From: Platerodrilus igneus
Taxonomy: Eukaryota > Arthropoda > Insecta > Coleoptera > Lycidae
Reading direction: 5' to 3'
NCBI GenBank assembly: GCA_036346225.1
Contig: JARFIW010001455.1
Location: 372,001-436,000, forward strand
Length of the DNA stretch: 64,000 bases
Part shown: one piece after another, positions 23,510-35,502 of the stretch
Numbering within the stretch: the first letter of the stretch is position 1
Layout of the letters: the number at the start of each line of letters is the position of its first letter
The notes under the pieces: generated by a model
Told to the model about the DNA's origin: nothing
Databases searched by the model: none
What the model saw: the letters and a program-made list of their open reading frames with translations, nothing else
Program-made: the position numbers and the translations under genes

Positions 23510-23535
23510 TATATATATATATATATATATATATA
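23468..23535. repeat. (TA)n microsatellite
   Basis: TA run with one CAT interruption near 23508, capping the plus-strand Penelope-like copy. Confidence 0.95.
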
Positions 23536-23773
23536 CGAATGAATGAATTCGCATAACATTCGATATTAAAACGTCATATACTACTAAATTGAACTAATGT
23601 TATTATTTTCGAATAATTGAAAACAATATTGAACCAATGTCAATGTAATAGGTATGCCGGAAATTATAACTGTTAGAATATTGCATCCTACGATTGCCTG
23701 CAAGTCAATTTCATATGTCTATACAACTTAAATGTCTCAATATTTAACAATCTTAGCTTTGTGTATCAACGCG

Positions 23774-24302
23774 AGTTATGTATCCCCCAATTTACCTATA
23801 CATATTGAATAATAGAATCTAATAGGAGCTATTAGAAATTATTAAATAAATCATAAGTCAATTGCAACAATGTAATACAAGGATAAACCAGACAGGTTAT
23901 TAACAGTTCATGAAAACGGATATGCAATTTTGTATCCGAGACGACAGTGATACTGCAGGTGGCAGGTCACAGACGGTTAAGATATGTAATTACCTAGAAA
24001 AAAGATTAAAACAATGTAGCAAAGTGTAAAATTAAGAGTAAAGCAGACATGAGATCTGCAAGTTCTCACAGCTATGTGAGGAGACAGGTTACTATAAAAA
24101 GCCCGGGAGCTCAAGGCCCGGCAGTCAGTCTTCGAACACTATACTTCGTTGTGCAAGCTACTTAATAGAGTCAGTCTGAGTATTACAACTTTTGCATTGT
24201 TGCTTACCTAGGCTACTCGTCTTATTATAAAGATAAATAAAATTGTTAAGAAGTTTGGAAACGTTTTTTAAAAACATCGTTCCAAAGGCCCGAACCTTAA
24301 CT
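23774..24302 (+). repeat. Solo LTR of the errantivirus-like family
   Basis: 529 bp, AGTTATG...CCTTAACT, homologous throughout to the 544-bp LTRs, with the same TATAAAAAG and CAGTCAGTC core. It is flanked by CGCG on both sides (23770-23773 and 24303-24306), so it is a true solo LTR left by LTR-LTR recombination. It carries a small insertion relative to the others near 24160-24210. Confidence 0.9.
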
Positions 24303-24306
24303 CGCG

Positions 24307-26260
24307 TTTACAATGTTGTTCGAAAACTTTAACCTGTCCTTCAATTTAGCTAAAAAGTTATATCCCTTTTTGTTCAGTTTAGAAATTTCGAATAGGTATT
24401 TCTCTTCAGGCAGCTATTTTAAAACGAAATATTTTTCATATTAAATGATAAAGCAGTTCGTGGCAATAATTTCTTTAGGCAGCGCTTAACTAACAATGTA
24501 TTTTTCAAAAGACAATAATACAATGTGCTCCTTAAATCTCTGGCTGTTTAAGAAGGTTGGACGTGCTTGTTCCAAAGCAATCTAAAATACCAGAAATAAT
24601 AACAAAATACGGTACGAGTAAATAGCATAACAATAATTTATAATTACAATGGTCTTAGTTAGATACAGGGGGTAATGTGTGATTCTGGAATGCTATACTG
24701 CTTAAAATCACAACTCAGCAGAAATGTTAGTGTACAAGAAGATTTAATGAATGTTATAACGGGAAATGTATAAGAAAGCATATTGGATAATATTGAGGAT
24801 GTCAAAGAAATAGTATATGGCAAATACATTTTATTCTTTTATAACTATCTTATTACTGTATTGCATAGTCACATCCACACAAAGCATTTGTAGAAATATT
24901 GATCTTGGGAGTGTTTTGGATACTGAAATAAAGTTTTGTACACACACAAAGTAAAATACGGAACCGTACATCCTCGTACAGCTAAATAAATAAATAATCA
25001 TTAGTTCGATATTTCAGTATATGCAACCGGTACCACATGAGCTAGGTCGTTGCGTTGCCTAAATTCTAAGCGTGATAACGTTTTCGTTTTCATTATATAC
25101 TTCCTGGTGTCGTATGTAGCGAATGTTCATGCGTGAAGTCTTGATCGGATGTGTAACGGCAAGTGGTTTGGCATATTAAAATCAACTATGGAAATTAAGG
25201 ATGGCGATATTTGAAAACATGTAGTACATCCTACATGTTGATTGAATCTTAAGTAATGCTTCCGAAGGAGAGTAAAATGCAGTATTTTTATAATACTACG
25301 GTAATAATAATGTAAAGTTTCCTTTTTAGCAAATCTTATAGCTAATATTTGAAATTTAAATATGGCTTGCTTCGTCAAGTGTTTTTTTAGCTGATAAGTG
25401 TTTTATCGGAAATAATAATTAGCAGTCTTTTTTATAGATATGTTCGAGTTCTTTCATATTGAATAAATAAATATTCAATCACCGAAATAAGAAAAGCAGT
25501 TCAGTCAGGTAAAGCCTCGAATTTGTATCAATGGCTGTGTGAATAGCTATTTATTCTAGAAATTGTCAAGGAGGTTTTGAAAGTCTTTGTACAGTCGGGA
25601 TAGGTAGTAATTAATGATTATATTTTGTCCTTTAAGGACTGAGTACTCTACTATTTTGCATGGAAAATTCCTTTTGGTAGAAAATTCAGAGTTTTTTCAC
25701 ATTGAATATGAAATATAGATATACTAAGATTTAATATTTTAATGATTATTGAGGTAATAGCGTTTCATTATTTTGTAACATAGAAACCAAAGGGTAGGTC
25801 CATTAAGTATAATGCTAAAAACGAGAAATTATTTCAAATGCAATTGTCAAAGACTGAAACACCATTTTCTTAATTATATTGTAAAAAAAGTTCAATCAAA
25901 TTAATGTTAAACAATGATTATCTTCTAGTAATGCAAATATCGTGTGTAGACTAGTATGATTAAACTAGTATTTTGATTTTCAACCAATAGTTATGCACAG
26001 GTATATCAAAGACCTATGGTTAATACTTAGGAATTACAGTAAAAGTCGATGTTAAGGTAAGTACATATTTTTATTGTATGAGTATTGAATATACACTCAA
26101 GTTTAAAGAATTATAGAAATTGAGACACTTGATGAATTGGAAAGCTGAAGAATTTTAATTATTTGATTTATACACTTTCTTTAATTTGTAAAAATAGTTC
26201 AAAAAACAAAAAAAGTATTATTTAATTTCAAAATTATACCCTTAACCAAGAAGCTATCTT
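24307..26260. other. No gene detected
   Basis: AT-rich sequence. All frames are short and lack recognisable motifs, and no long repeat was seen. Confidence 0.5.
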
Positions 26261-26379
26261 TTTAATGATGGTGTTTGAGAGAATTTTGAGTGCTATGATA
26301 CAAGTGATAAATTTATTGGAACACAAATCATGCTCCGTTTTTGTCATCATTATTATTAATAGTCTATGTACATTTATTT

Positions 26380-27202
26380 CAGGTAATGATTTTGGAGCAG
26401 GGTTTATCGTAAATCAAACATCGAATATTATTAAATTCAAGAGTTGCAAAAATGGGTTTCCTACTTCCTTCCTAAAATTGTTCGATTGTCTAAATTAGAC
26501 GCAGTGGCGTCTAGACACGCCCTTACATTCCCATTGCTTACTGCAGGAATAGACCCCGAGTGTAGAAGGAAGAAATCTCCTTCCCCCTGTCCTTTAGTTG
26601 CGGGAAAAAGTCATATTTGTTCTACCTTTTACTTCAAAAGGAAGAATACAGCTCAATAGTATCAATATGCTCCGGGTTTCTGATGATATTTACATCTCGA
26701 CTTGCCTACTTTTTGTGGTGCCGAGATTCCCACTGGCTTCTGAAAGATGTTGCCATACAGCTTTAACTTGCCTACTCCTTGTGTTTCTATGCGCTTGGAT
26801 CCCTATGAGACCAATGCAATTATCATTAAACAATAGCTTATGAGCATTTCAAGCAGGGCATTCGTAATACAGGTGGTGATTCCAAACCATCGATTGGTAC
26901 TCGTCTGGGCCGATGAAAATGGTATGTATGTGTTTGAGGTGTATCATTACAGACGGTCTACATGCACTTGTACTCGTACACAGTTCGGATTAGAAATCAA
27001 CTTAATATTTAGCGCTCAGAGTTACATCACGGTTATGGCAACTGGAAATTGCTATAGGTGGTGTTGCTTTGAGGGTTTCCATCAGAATCATAACAAGGCA
27101 ATGGAGGACATTGCAGTCGGAAACGGCATGTACATCAAACCTTATAAAAAAGGTTTTGGTCTTTTTTTAGCCCCTGCAAAACCTAAAAGGAACGCAACTT
27201 GA
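26380..27202 (+). pseudogene. Small virion-type protein gene, interrupted
   Basis: The upstream piece reads GNDFGAGFIVNQTSNIIKF, then after a frame change near 26450 FLPKIVRLSKLDAVASRHAL to about 26545. The downstream piece (ORF 26840-27202) ends HNKAMEDIAVGNGMYIKPYK followed by GFGLFLAPAK. The GxGxYxKPY / GxGLFLAP tail is the sort of short repeated C-terminus seen on the small protein next to the protease in insect virus-like elements (from memory, family unnamed). Both pieces are in the same frame, separated by about 500 bp of unrelated, less AT-rich sequence. It could alternatively be two genes. Confidence 0.4.
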
Positions 27203-27564
27203 TTTTACCGAATCGAGCACTAAGCAATGTAGAATTAATAAAGTTTGTAAAGCAATTAGAAGTACCATATTTCCGTGGAGTGTTCATGAGAAACAATCTT
27301 CCCAAGAAAGTTAATTTAAAAGAACGTGGTATAATTAATTTAGATGGAATAGAAGGTTTATGCACGCATTGGACCTCTTATAAAAAGTACGGTAGTAGCG
27401 CTATTTACTATGACAGCTACGGCAACCTGCAACCGCCAACAGAGTTGATAAGTTATTTGAATAGCGGGGGTAAATGTAAAATTCTTTATAACATTAACCA
27501 AGAACAATCGTACGGTACTGTGTTTTGTGGTCATTTATGCTTACAATTTCTAAGTAGTTCATAG
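27199..27564 (+). CDS. Adenain-like cysteine protease
   Basis: The 121-residue frame has the order of the adenovirus-type protease: an N-terminal YFRGVFMRNNLP segment, His57 in CTHWTSY, Asp72 in YYDSYGNLQPP, Gln at 101-103 and Cys110 in VFCGHLCLQFL. That is the His-Asp-Gln-Cys arrangement and spacing of adenain. Such enzymes mature capsid precursors. The frame opens at a TTG overlapping the end of the upstream ORF by a few bases, and no ATG lies upstream in frame, so either the start is non-AUG, it is spliced, or the true start was lost. The next gene begins 20 bp downstream. The coding frame has no internal lesion. Confidence 0.85.
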   Translation: MILPNRALSNVELIKFVKQLEVPYFRGVFMRNNLPKKVNLKERGIINLDGIEGLCTHWTSYKKYGSSAIYYDSYGNLQPPTELISYLNSGGKCKILYNINQEQSYGTVFCGHLCLQFLSSS

Positions 27565-27583
27565 AACTGCGTATGAAGTTGTC

Positions 27584-28335
27584 ATGTCGTACACTTTTAC
27601 TCTCACGGGAAACACTTCAGTTTTAACAAGCAACTTTAATCCGCCTATAAACTTGGATAATGATTCGGAGTACGTATTAGGATTAACAAATTTTGAGTTT
27701 TATAACACAATTCCAAACATAGAAAAAGGAATAAATAATAAATTTTATTATGGATCTAACGGAGAATTCATAGAAATATCTGAAAGTGCTTATGAGATTA
27801 GAGAAATTAATAAATATCTTCAAAAAGCTTTAGGTGATAAAAGATGGCGTGGTCGTATGGAACAATCACGAAGCGCTAGAAAGACGCCAGTGTATATAGA
27901 AATTACAGCTGACAATAATACACTTAAATGTAGTATTAAATGTAATGAAGATGTGGATTTTACCAAAAAGTATTCAATTGGTTCTCTACTCGGTTTCAAT
28001 CCGCAAAAATTGCTAGCATATGCCACGCATCAAGCAGACTACGCGATCAACATTTGTAAAGTGAATGCAGTTTTAATCGATTGTAATATTGCAAGTGGAT
28101 CCTATTTAAATAGTAAACCAGCCATGTAATAGATGAATTTTTTCCTCAAGTACCTGCAGATTTTAAAATTGTCGAGTGCCCAAATACGATTATTTATCTT
28201 CCAATCAGGTCAGGTATAATAAATGAAATAATAGTTAAAGTGTTAGATCAAGATGGAAATTTAGTTAATTTCAGAGGAGAACTGCTAACTGTAAGGTTGC
28301 ATTTAAAAAAAATCTGCAATAGCCATAGGTATTAA
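27584..28335 (+). pseudogene. Penton-like minor capsid protein
   Basis: ATG 27584 opens a beta-rich frame (FTLTGNTSVLTSNFNPPI, EYVLGLTNFEFYNTIPN, KYSIGSLLGF, VNAVLIDCNIASGSYLN). After a one-base frameshift near 28122 the homologous continuation (DEFFPQVPADFKIVE, NTIIYLPIRSGII, LVNFRGELLTVRLHL) runs to a stop at 28335. The total is about 249 codons. The arrangement of short strands with a conserved VxDQDGxLVxFRGE ending is the pattern of the vertex (penton) protein of insect Polinton/adintovirus-like elements. It lies between protease and major capsid genes, as expected for a virion block. Confidence 0.75.
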
Positions 28336-28351
28336 GTATAATGCACGCAAC

Positions 28352-28477
28352 ATGTCAAGAATTGCTATTAATGCTGGAAATTCCAAAGCAATCGACACTC
28401 GATTGATTGGTTCAAGACCGCTAACAACACAAAACCGGCAGTTTCTACAATCGTTAGGACTGCATTTATTTAATTAA
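28352..28477 (+). CDS. Micro-ORF (41 aa) between penton and capsid genes
   Basis: ATG 28352 to TAA 28477 gives a basic peptide ending RPLTTQNRQFLQSLGLHLF. It fits exactly into the 170-bp gap between two capsid genes. It has no recognised domain. It may be a small virion component or the tail of a larger frame that once read through from upstream (the same frame is open from about 28307). Function unknown. Confidence 0.4.
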   Translation: MSRIAINAGNSKAIDTRLIGSRPLTTQNRQFLQSLGLHLFN

Positions 28478-28506
28478 AAAGTAGAATAAATAGTGAAATA
28501 CTGAAC

Positions 28507-29700
28507 GTGCGTGAAAAAGTTTACTTCGACAATGCAATTGTTAATATTGAAAAACATACTCATCAACCTTATGCTAACACATCTTTAAATAATAATGATG
28601 AAATTCGAATCCCTATACAACAACAAAATGTATACACCTTACCATCGAAGAGCATGCTGTACATAGAAGGCAAATTAATTAGAACAGATGGAAGGCCGTC
28701 TCAGACAGCAAAGTTTCTAAATAATGGGATTTTGCTGCTTTTTGATGAAATTAGATATGAGATTGGTGGTGTCACTGTAGATCGTGCTCGGAATCCTGGA
28801 TTAACGTCTATAATGATGGGATATGTTTTATATAATAGCAATCAAAGTAAACATTTACAAAATGCTGGGTGGTTTCCTATGGATGATTCGCAAATAGTTA
28901 ATGCCAATGGGAATTTTAACATTGCAATACACCTTTCAATGGTTTTCGGATTATGCAAAGATTTTAAAAAAATTATTTTAAACCTCCGCCATGAGTTAGT
29001 TTTACTACGTTCTAGTTATGATACTAATGCTATAATTAATCCTACACCTGATGAAGAAATAAAAGTTGTTTTAAACAAAGTTTTATGAAAAATGCCGCAT
29101 GTAACCGTTGATGATACTCAACGAATTAATTTAATAGAATGCGTTGCACAAAATCAGGATTTGCATATTTCGTTTAGAGGATGGGAGTTGCATGAATATC
29201 AACTTCTACAAGAAACGCAACGTCATACATGGAACATTAAAACAACAACACAATTAGAAAAACCAAGATTTGTGATTGTTGGTTTCCAAACCAACCGAAA
29301 AAATAGATACATGAGCAACTACAGTCGTTTTCATCATTGCTATTTAACCAACATGAAACTATATTTAAATTCAGAAATTTTCCCGTACGATAACTTAAAT
29401 TTGAAGTTCGAGAATAAACAAACTGCGTTGTTATATGAGATGTATGCTCAGTTTCAGCAATCATACTACGAAAAGGAAAATGAATCACTTTCTAATCCTG
29501 AAGATTTACGAAGTATTGCACCATTGGTAGTCAGAGATTGTTCTAGACAAAACGAAGCGTTAAAACCTAGTACTGTCGATATTAGATTAGAATTTGAAAC
29601 TAGCAAAAACGTTTTGCCAAGTACATCTTGTCATTGCCTTATACTTCATGATAAGATAGTCAAATACAATCCACTCTCAAACAGCATAAGAATATTATAA
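28507..29700 (+). pseudogene. Major capsid protein, double-jelly-roll type
   Basis: The frame covers 397 codons. N-terminal half: HTHQPYANTSLNNNDEIRIP, LPSKSMLYIEGKLI, FDEIRYEIGGVTVDRARN, LRHELVLLRSSYD. C-terminal half: MPHVTVDDTQRINLI, HISFRGWELHEYQLL, RFVIVGFQTNRKN, HCYLTNMKLYLNSEIFPYD, STSCHCLILHDKIV. The two halves are the two jelly-roll domains of hexon-like capsid proteins of Polintons and adintoviruses. One in-frame TGA at 29086-29088 (context KVL-stop-KMPH) splits them. The frame opens at GTG 28507 with no ATG upstream, so the start codon may also be lost. Length matches an entire protein, and the rest of the frame is undamaged. Confidence 0.8.
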
Positions 29701-30166
29701 TTACTTTATTATTATTATTATTACTGTACCTTTACAAATTATGAAAAAAAGAAAAACAATAAATCATTTAGCAATCACAGTCTATTTATTATTATTTTAC
29801 ACGTTTTTACAATATCAAATGTTTGATTGTTAATGAGTTATAATAATAATTTTTTTTTGCTTAAATATCTTTTACATGTTTGAATTATTAAGTGATTTAG
29901 TAAACAGCCATAAACATTGACAATTTTAAATAAAAGTTTTGTTATACATTTCTCAAATAAACTAACTGGTATGTTATTAACAAACTGGATTTTTTTTAAC
30001 AGACGGTTACTACTACTATTTTTTCCTCCACATTTATACTAATATAGTTCAACTCGGACAGATTGAAAGGTATCCTATTTTTAGACACATCCAAAAAGAA
30101 AAACGGTGTACTTGTGCAGGTATAAACATAACACTGAAGTTTTTATAACTAAAAAAATATTATATG
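29701..30166. other. Spacer between convergent capsid and polymerase genes
   Basis: Very AT-rich, with AATAAA-like words for both directions (for example around 29758 and 29930 on the plus strand). No gene seen. Confidence 0.5.
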
Positions 30167-33100
30167 TTAATCGAGATAAAATAAATTGCATTCTTTATTT
30201 GAGCCAGTGGTTGAAGCTTTACAAGTCATTTCTGAGGGTATAGTTATTCCCCAAAGTTTAGTATAAGTGGTTGAGGTACTAAGAATTCTTTTATCATCAC
30301 TTGGATTAAGAACAATTTTGTTTTGTTTAATAGTAAAGACATCATGTTTGACCGATCTAATTAAACATTGCTGTCTCTGTAGTCTGTTTATAAAACAAAG
30401 CATTATTATAATCATCAAAAGAAATTTGCTTAATACTTGCTAAGGGAGATCCCTTTGACTTTTTTATTATCCTATCCTGAACTCTGTAAGTGTACATTTT
30501 AGATCTAAGCCCTACAAACTCTAGCATGATATCACCATTGTTTTCATCTTTCATAACACCAGGAATCTTTTTATTTGATAATGGGATATGATATTTGTTA
30601 TGAGCGTCGTAGTCGGAAGTATCAAATCTATGAATATCTTGTTTGATATAAGAGTAAATATCTTCAACGCTAAACTCATATATCAAACTATCCGTATCTG
30701 TGTACAGCAGCTTTGCTTTGTTAGCAAATTGCGATTTTATATAACTATAGTGAAATTCATATAAATAAGTTTTTGAAATATCTAGAATAGAGAAACCTAC
30801 ATAAATGGGTTTGTTTAAATAAACCTCTAAATTATTCATTTCTGTTAAGACCAGATCTTTGTCTAACACAGTGCAACTGTGAAAAATAGGCTTCGCTATG
30901 TAACTACGAACTCCAAACCGTCCTTCCCATTCGGTCACTAATTTCACATCTTTCCTTTTCCGTACGTTTTCCATCATTTTTTCATAAACCGAATTTATCA
31001 TATTTTTATAAAAGCATATATCGAAACTGTTTTTTGACTGTTGTCTTAATTTCGTATTCAAATCAATGTATTCTTTTAACCAAGGGGCTTGTTTAAACCG
31101 AAGAACCTTACGAATCTTTTTCAGTTCTAAACCGTAGCTTAAATACATTTTTAAATTCTTGTAGGGAATAATATAGTTGAGTTTTGGATATAAAGTTGTA
31201 AGTAATTTCTTTAAGTTTAATTTATTAGAAGGTACTGGTGGTATCATATGTTCAGGCGCCAAAGGTAAGTCACTGTGAATTTTATGTAAAGATACTGGGT
31301 AGTGTAAATCGCATTCAAAAATATATCCTACATCAGAATCATCGGGAATATTAAGTATGTCTGAACGTACTATATCTGGATTGGTGCCATCTAAAAATTC
31401 AAATTCTCCATATGGAAGATATTCAGACATTGCAGCCCCATATAAATTATTAACATCAAAATACATTAAATATTTAGAATCGGAATTCGGATCATAATCT
31501 GCATTCATATATTTGTTATTTGCTTTGGCATATCTATTCGAACATTGAGAAACACCACCACGAATTCCCCGTTCTAAAAACATTATTTTTTCAATATCAG
31601 TAAGCAACTCGAGTTTAACGTTCGTCGTTTTTAACATTGCATCTAGAGCTAAACCAAGAGCCGTAAAATAGTGAAGTGGATCTAACTTATACGTGAACAT
31701 GCAAGTTTTTTTAAAGTTTTCAAATATATCAGTCAAGAGCAGTACATCTGTTTTTAAATTTAGATCTGAATAGTCCACTAGTGTTTTTATATTAAATGTT
31801 TGCCAAACGTGTTTAGCATGATTGTAGTCTTCATCTAAAACTTCTTCATTGCGCAAACGATTAAAGAATGCTGTTTTACAGGGTAAATCGGTTTCATTGA
31901 GCCTATCCCAAAAGTTAATGTAATCATAACGAAATATGCCTTTACACGTAAGTAACCGACACTCATTATCAGTGTTAGAATTTTCCCTGGTGATGGATTT
32001 TTTATTATCATCTAAGTAGGAAGCTAATTTTTCGATGCTAGATGCCATAAACCTGAATGAATCGATAAATCTAAAACTAACTTTCATACCTTTTACATAT
32101 TTTGTAAAAGATATGTATTTTTCCTTATTTATTGGTAGAATGCTTAACGAACCTGAAAACTCTAACGAGATTTTCTTAATAATGAATTGCGGATCGTAGC
32201 CTGATAAGTTATGAAAAACTACTGGTATCATATAAGAATTACGACAATTGATGTTGCAATCTTGATAAGCCGCTCCTCGAAATTCACCTGTAAAGTGGCA
32301 GTGATCGCGAACTCTAATATCATCTATACTAAAAGGTTTATTGCAAATGTGACAGTGAAGGGCAAATTTAAATGCTGACTTTTGTTCTTCTGTTAAAGGA
32401 TTCATAGGTTTTGGGTTACAGAAAATTTTATTCGTCGTTTCTGAAATCAGTTTCAATTGAGCAACAAACCATTCTTTACAATCCTTTCCGCGATACAATT
32501 GAAATTTGGAATATTTATTATCACCCGAGCATTTCAAATAGTACGCTACACTAAAGGGTATATGCCTTTGGTAACGGACTGTGTTTAATATTACCTCCGA
32601 CTCATTGCATGGTTCTAATATACATTCGAGATCTGCATAAACTACAAATGATACTTTTTCTTGCTAGTGGAAATGTTTAAATGTTAGACACTTTTCGGAT
32701 TCTTCGGGTAATCTTATTGAGCAAGTATTCTGTTTTTCGCAATAATTCGAATGATGTTTAAGTAATGCTTATGTACTAAAATTATTTAAACATCTATAAC
32801 AAAAAAATTTTCTATGGTGATGTGAAGACAACTGTTTTGCAAATAATTTTGACATATCCTTAATCCAAGTAAAATGAAAGTGATTCTCATTAGCATTTGT
32901 CGGACGAGAATATTGTAAGTAATCACTATTTAAAAACTAACAGATTAATAAGTTCTATTTTTTTTAAATTTTCACTTAAACAAAATGGCAGTATTTTAGT
33001 ATTTTCAATACAATATAGGTTAATTGCGAGATTGTTAAGCTTTTCAATTTTTCTTATGTCTTTTAATGCGATTGGAAACTGAATTGAATTGTAGCGTAAT

Positions 33101-33978
33101 ACTGTATCAAAATGTAGATAGCTAGATATTCTCTGACTATTTTGTTTAGCAGGATATAAAGCGGAATCCAAGGCCCAAAGAATGCAATGTTGGTCGTTAT
33201 TTATTACATTTACCACAGCTCGTTTTTTTGCTATAAAGTCCGGAACCGGAACAAACGTTGAACACCGTCTTTTAAGCGGATCATGATTGTTTATATTTAC
33301 CTTCGAGTGTAAAACTTCTTGGATTGCCCAACCTGAATCTATTTCGCTAAATTCCTCCAATGGCTTCGAAATCTTGTACAATACGTTCTCCTTATACCAC
33401 CGCTTGAGATTGGTGTTTATATCGATGTAATGATTTGCAGTAGGAAACGTCTTCAAATCTATTTCACCAGTTGTAGGCTTAACAAAGTTAGCGGACAATA
33501 TCACATTAACTTTCAACATTGACTTTTTTAAGCAAGCAACAATCTTGCGTTTAAAACAAGCGAACGCCTTGTCTAAGAACACTAGAGGATCTCTATAACT
33601 TAAATTGGTAATTAGTCCCGTAATTATTCGACTTCCAAAACATGATTGTACATCATGCCAAATCAAATTTTTTCGAATATGACCTCTAGAAAGCGTTGCA
33701 TCAACACTTTTACCTCGATATTTCAAAGAGCGTTTCAAGTGCCTCAATCGTACAAGGTAACTTTTAAGATGTGCCAAATTAGATTCCAGCCTACTAGGAT
33801 TTTCCTGACGATTGTGTTCGTATACCTTATTTCTAATAGCAAGCTTCAATATACTTATATTTGCTTTGATAATTAACATGTGTTTCGTTATTGCATCGAC
33901 TGATCTGATAAGATCCACGCATTTCACAGTTAACTTTAAAATAGCGTTACTAATCTCCGATACAGTTTCAGAATTCAT
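30167..33978 (-). pseudogene. Protein-primed-type family B DNA polymerase
   Basis: The minus-strand gene starts at ATG 33978. An N-terminal region of about 350 residues (32926-33978) contains WAIQEVLHSKVNINNHDPL and INNDQHCILWALDSALYP. Next come a zinc-finger-like CYRCLNNF, an exonuclease motif YADLEC (about 32630), a Cys/His pair segment CHICNKPF...DHCHFTGEFRG, polymerase motif A FDVNNLYGAAMSEYLP (about 31440), motif B NSVYEKMMENVRKRK (about 30960, with Glu where Gly is usual) and motif C YTDTDSLIYEF (30677-30709). The C-terminal piece (30167-30370) follows in another frame and includes NPSDDKR. Breaks: frameshift near 32928, stops near 32765 and 32665, frameshift near 30365. This replicates Polinton/adintovirus genomes; the copy is dead. 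Confidence 0.9.
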
Positions 33979-34027
33979 GATTCTATACAAATCACTACAC
34001 TACTTAATATATGTACAGATTTATTTG

Positions 34028-34036
34028 CTATTTATA
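34028..34036 (-). promoter_or_regulatory. TATA box of the polymerase gene
   Basis: On the minus strand it reads TATAAATAG, 50-58 bp before the polymerase ATG at 33978. The OB-fold-like ORF (36577 region) and the accessory gene (35717) also have TATA boxes, which suggests each gene has its own promoter. Confidence 0.5.
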
Positions 34037-34159
34037 CAAAAATATCATCTGACGTAAGCAAAAACAACTGTAAAAGAATTAGCATACAATCAAAATAATT
34101 GCATAGCGAATTGCTTTGAATGCAATTGTTAAAAAAATCACCTTTATTTACGTTTTATT

Positions 34160-34890
34160 CAAGATGATTTTTTAATTTTAATTTTTAATAACAACAACCT
34201 TGCATCATTTTCATTCAGCTGCGTTTACGGAAAAAAATTTGCTTGCTCGCAGTATAGAAAATGCGCTAGCATTACAGCGCTATTTTTCAAGATGATTTTT
34301 CAATTTTAATTTCCAATAACAACAACCTCGCATCATTTTCATTCAGCTGCGTTTACGGGAAAAAATGTGCTTGTTTGCAGTATAGTAATAAAAATGTTTT
34401 TATACGACCTTTGATTTATGCTATGCAATTGTTAAAAAAAACCACCTTTATTTACGTTTTGTTCAAGATGATTTTTCAATTTTAAATTCCAATAACCACA
34501 ACCTCGCATCATTTTCATTCAGCTGCGTTTACGGAAAAAACTTGCTTGCTCGCAGTATAGAAAATACGCTAGCATTACAGCGCTATTTTTGAAGACGATT
34601 TTTTAATTTTAATTTCCAATAACAACAACCTTGCATCATTTTCATTCAGCTGCGTTTACGGAAAATAATTTTCTTGCCCGCAGTATAGAAAAATACGCTA
34701 GCATTACAGCGCTATTTTTCAAGATGATTTTTCAAATTTAATTTCCAATAACAAAAACCTAGCATCATTTTCATTAAGCTGCATGTACGGAAAAAAAAAT
34801 TGCTTGCTTGCAGTATAGTAATAAAAATGTTTTTATACGACTTTGATTTATGCTGTGTGTATAGAAAATACGCTAGCATTACAGCACTAT
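34160..34890. repeat. About five 128-bp tandem repeats, two with a 48-bp extra block
   Basis: Units starting with CAAGATGATTTTT lie at 34160, 34288, 34464, 34591 (GAAGACG variant) and 34720. Each contains GCATCATTTTCATTCAGCTG, CGTTTACGG, a CTCGCAGTATAG block and GCTAGCATTACAGCGC. Spacings are about 128, 176, 127 and 129 bp. The array sits between the polymerase promoter and the accessory gene. Confidence 0.9.
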
Positions 34891-35186
34891 TTTTATGGTT
34901 ACATATAAAAAAATTTCTGAAAAATGTCTCAGATTAAACTGTCAATGTTGTTTAATAATTATCACACACTCATGGTTTTTTTGAAAACCAGTATTAAAAA
35001 AACATTCTGCAGTTTTTATTATAATACAAATTAACATCGTGCAATTTAATTTATTTGAAGCTATATATAGCAGTATCTTGAGAAAATTAAAGAATTTCAT
35101 TATGCAGCATGAATCGTGTAAACAGCAATTACTACATACCTATATATGCATATAAAGTCAATTTGTTAAGGTTTACTGAAAAATAA

Positions 35187-35502
35187 CATTTGCATTGCAT
35201 TATTTTAAACGAAATTAATCTAATTTAGGTTTTTTATTTTATACTATGTGCCTTCATTGCTGAGGCATAATTATATAAATTCAGGGATTTAAATACAAGA
35301 AAAAATGAGTTTGTGTGCAAAGAAAATGCGGTTTTTGCACTTGTTGTTATTTATTCTATATATTACTGTATTAGCTAAGGGGCATTTGCATTGCATTATT
35401 TTGAACAAAATTAAACTAATTTAGGTTTTTTACTATGTGCCTTCGTTGCAATTTTTTTCATACAATGAATCCAACTCATTATTTCTGCTGAAGCATAATT
35501 AT
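35187..35502. repeat. Direct repeat pair, about 90-120 bp
   Basis: CATTTGCATTGCATTATTTT begins both copies (35187 and 35383). They share a TAATTTAGGTTTTTTA block, CTATGTGCCTTC and GCATAATTATAT; the second has about 30 extra bases. Confidence 0.8.

Noticed and set aside
23350..23559. Minus-strand frame rich in Ile-Tyr
   Set aside because: Translation of a (TA)n run.
27820..28026. Minus-strand frame inside the penton-like gene
   Set aside because: Shadow of the plus-strand coding frame.
34160..34890. CRISPR-like regular array
   Set aside because: Units are contiguous 128-bp tandem repeats without unique spacers; eukaryotic context.
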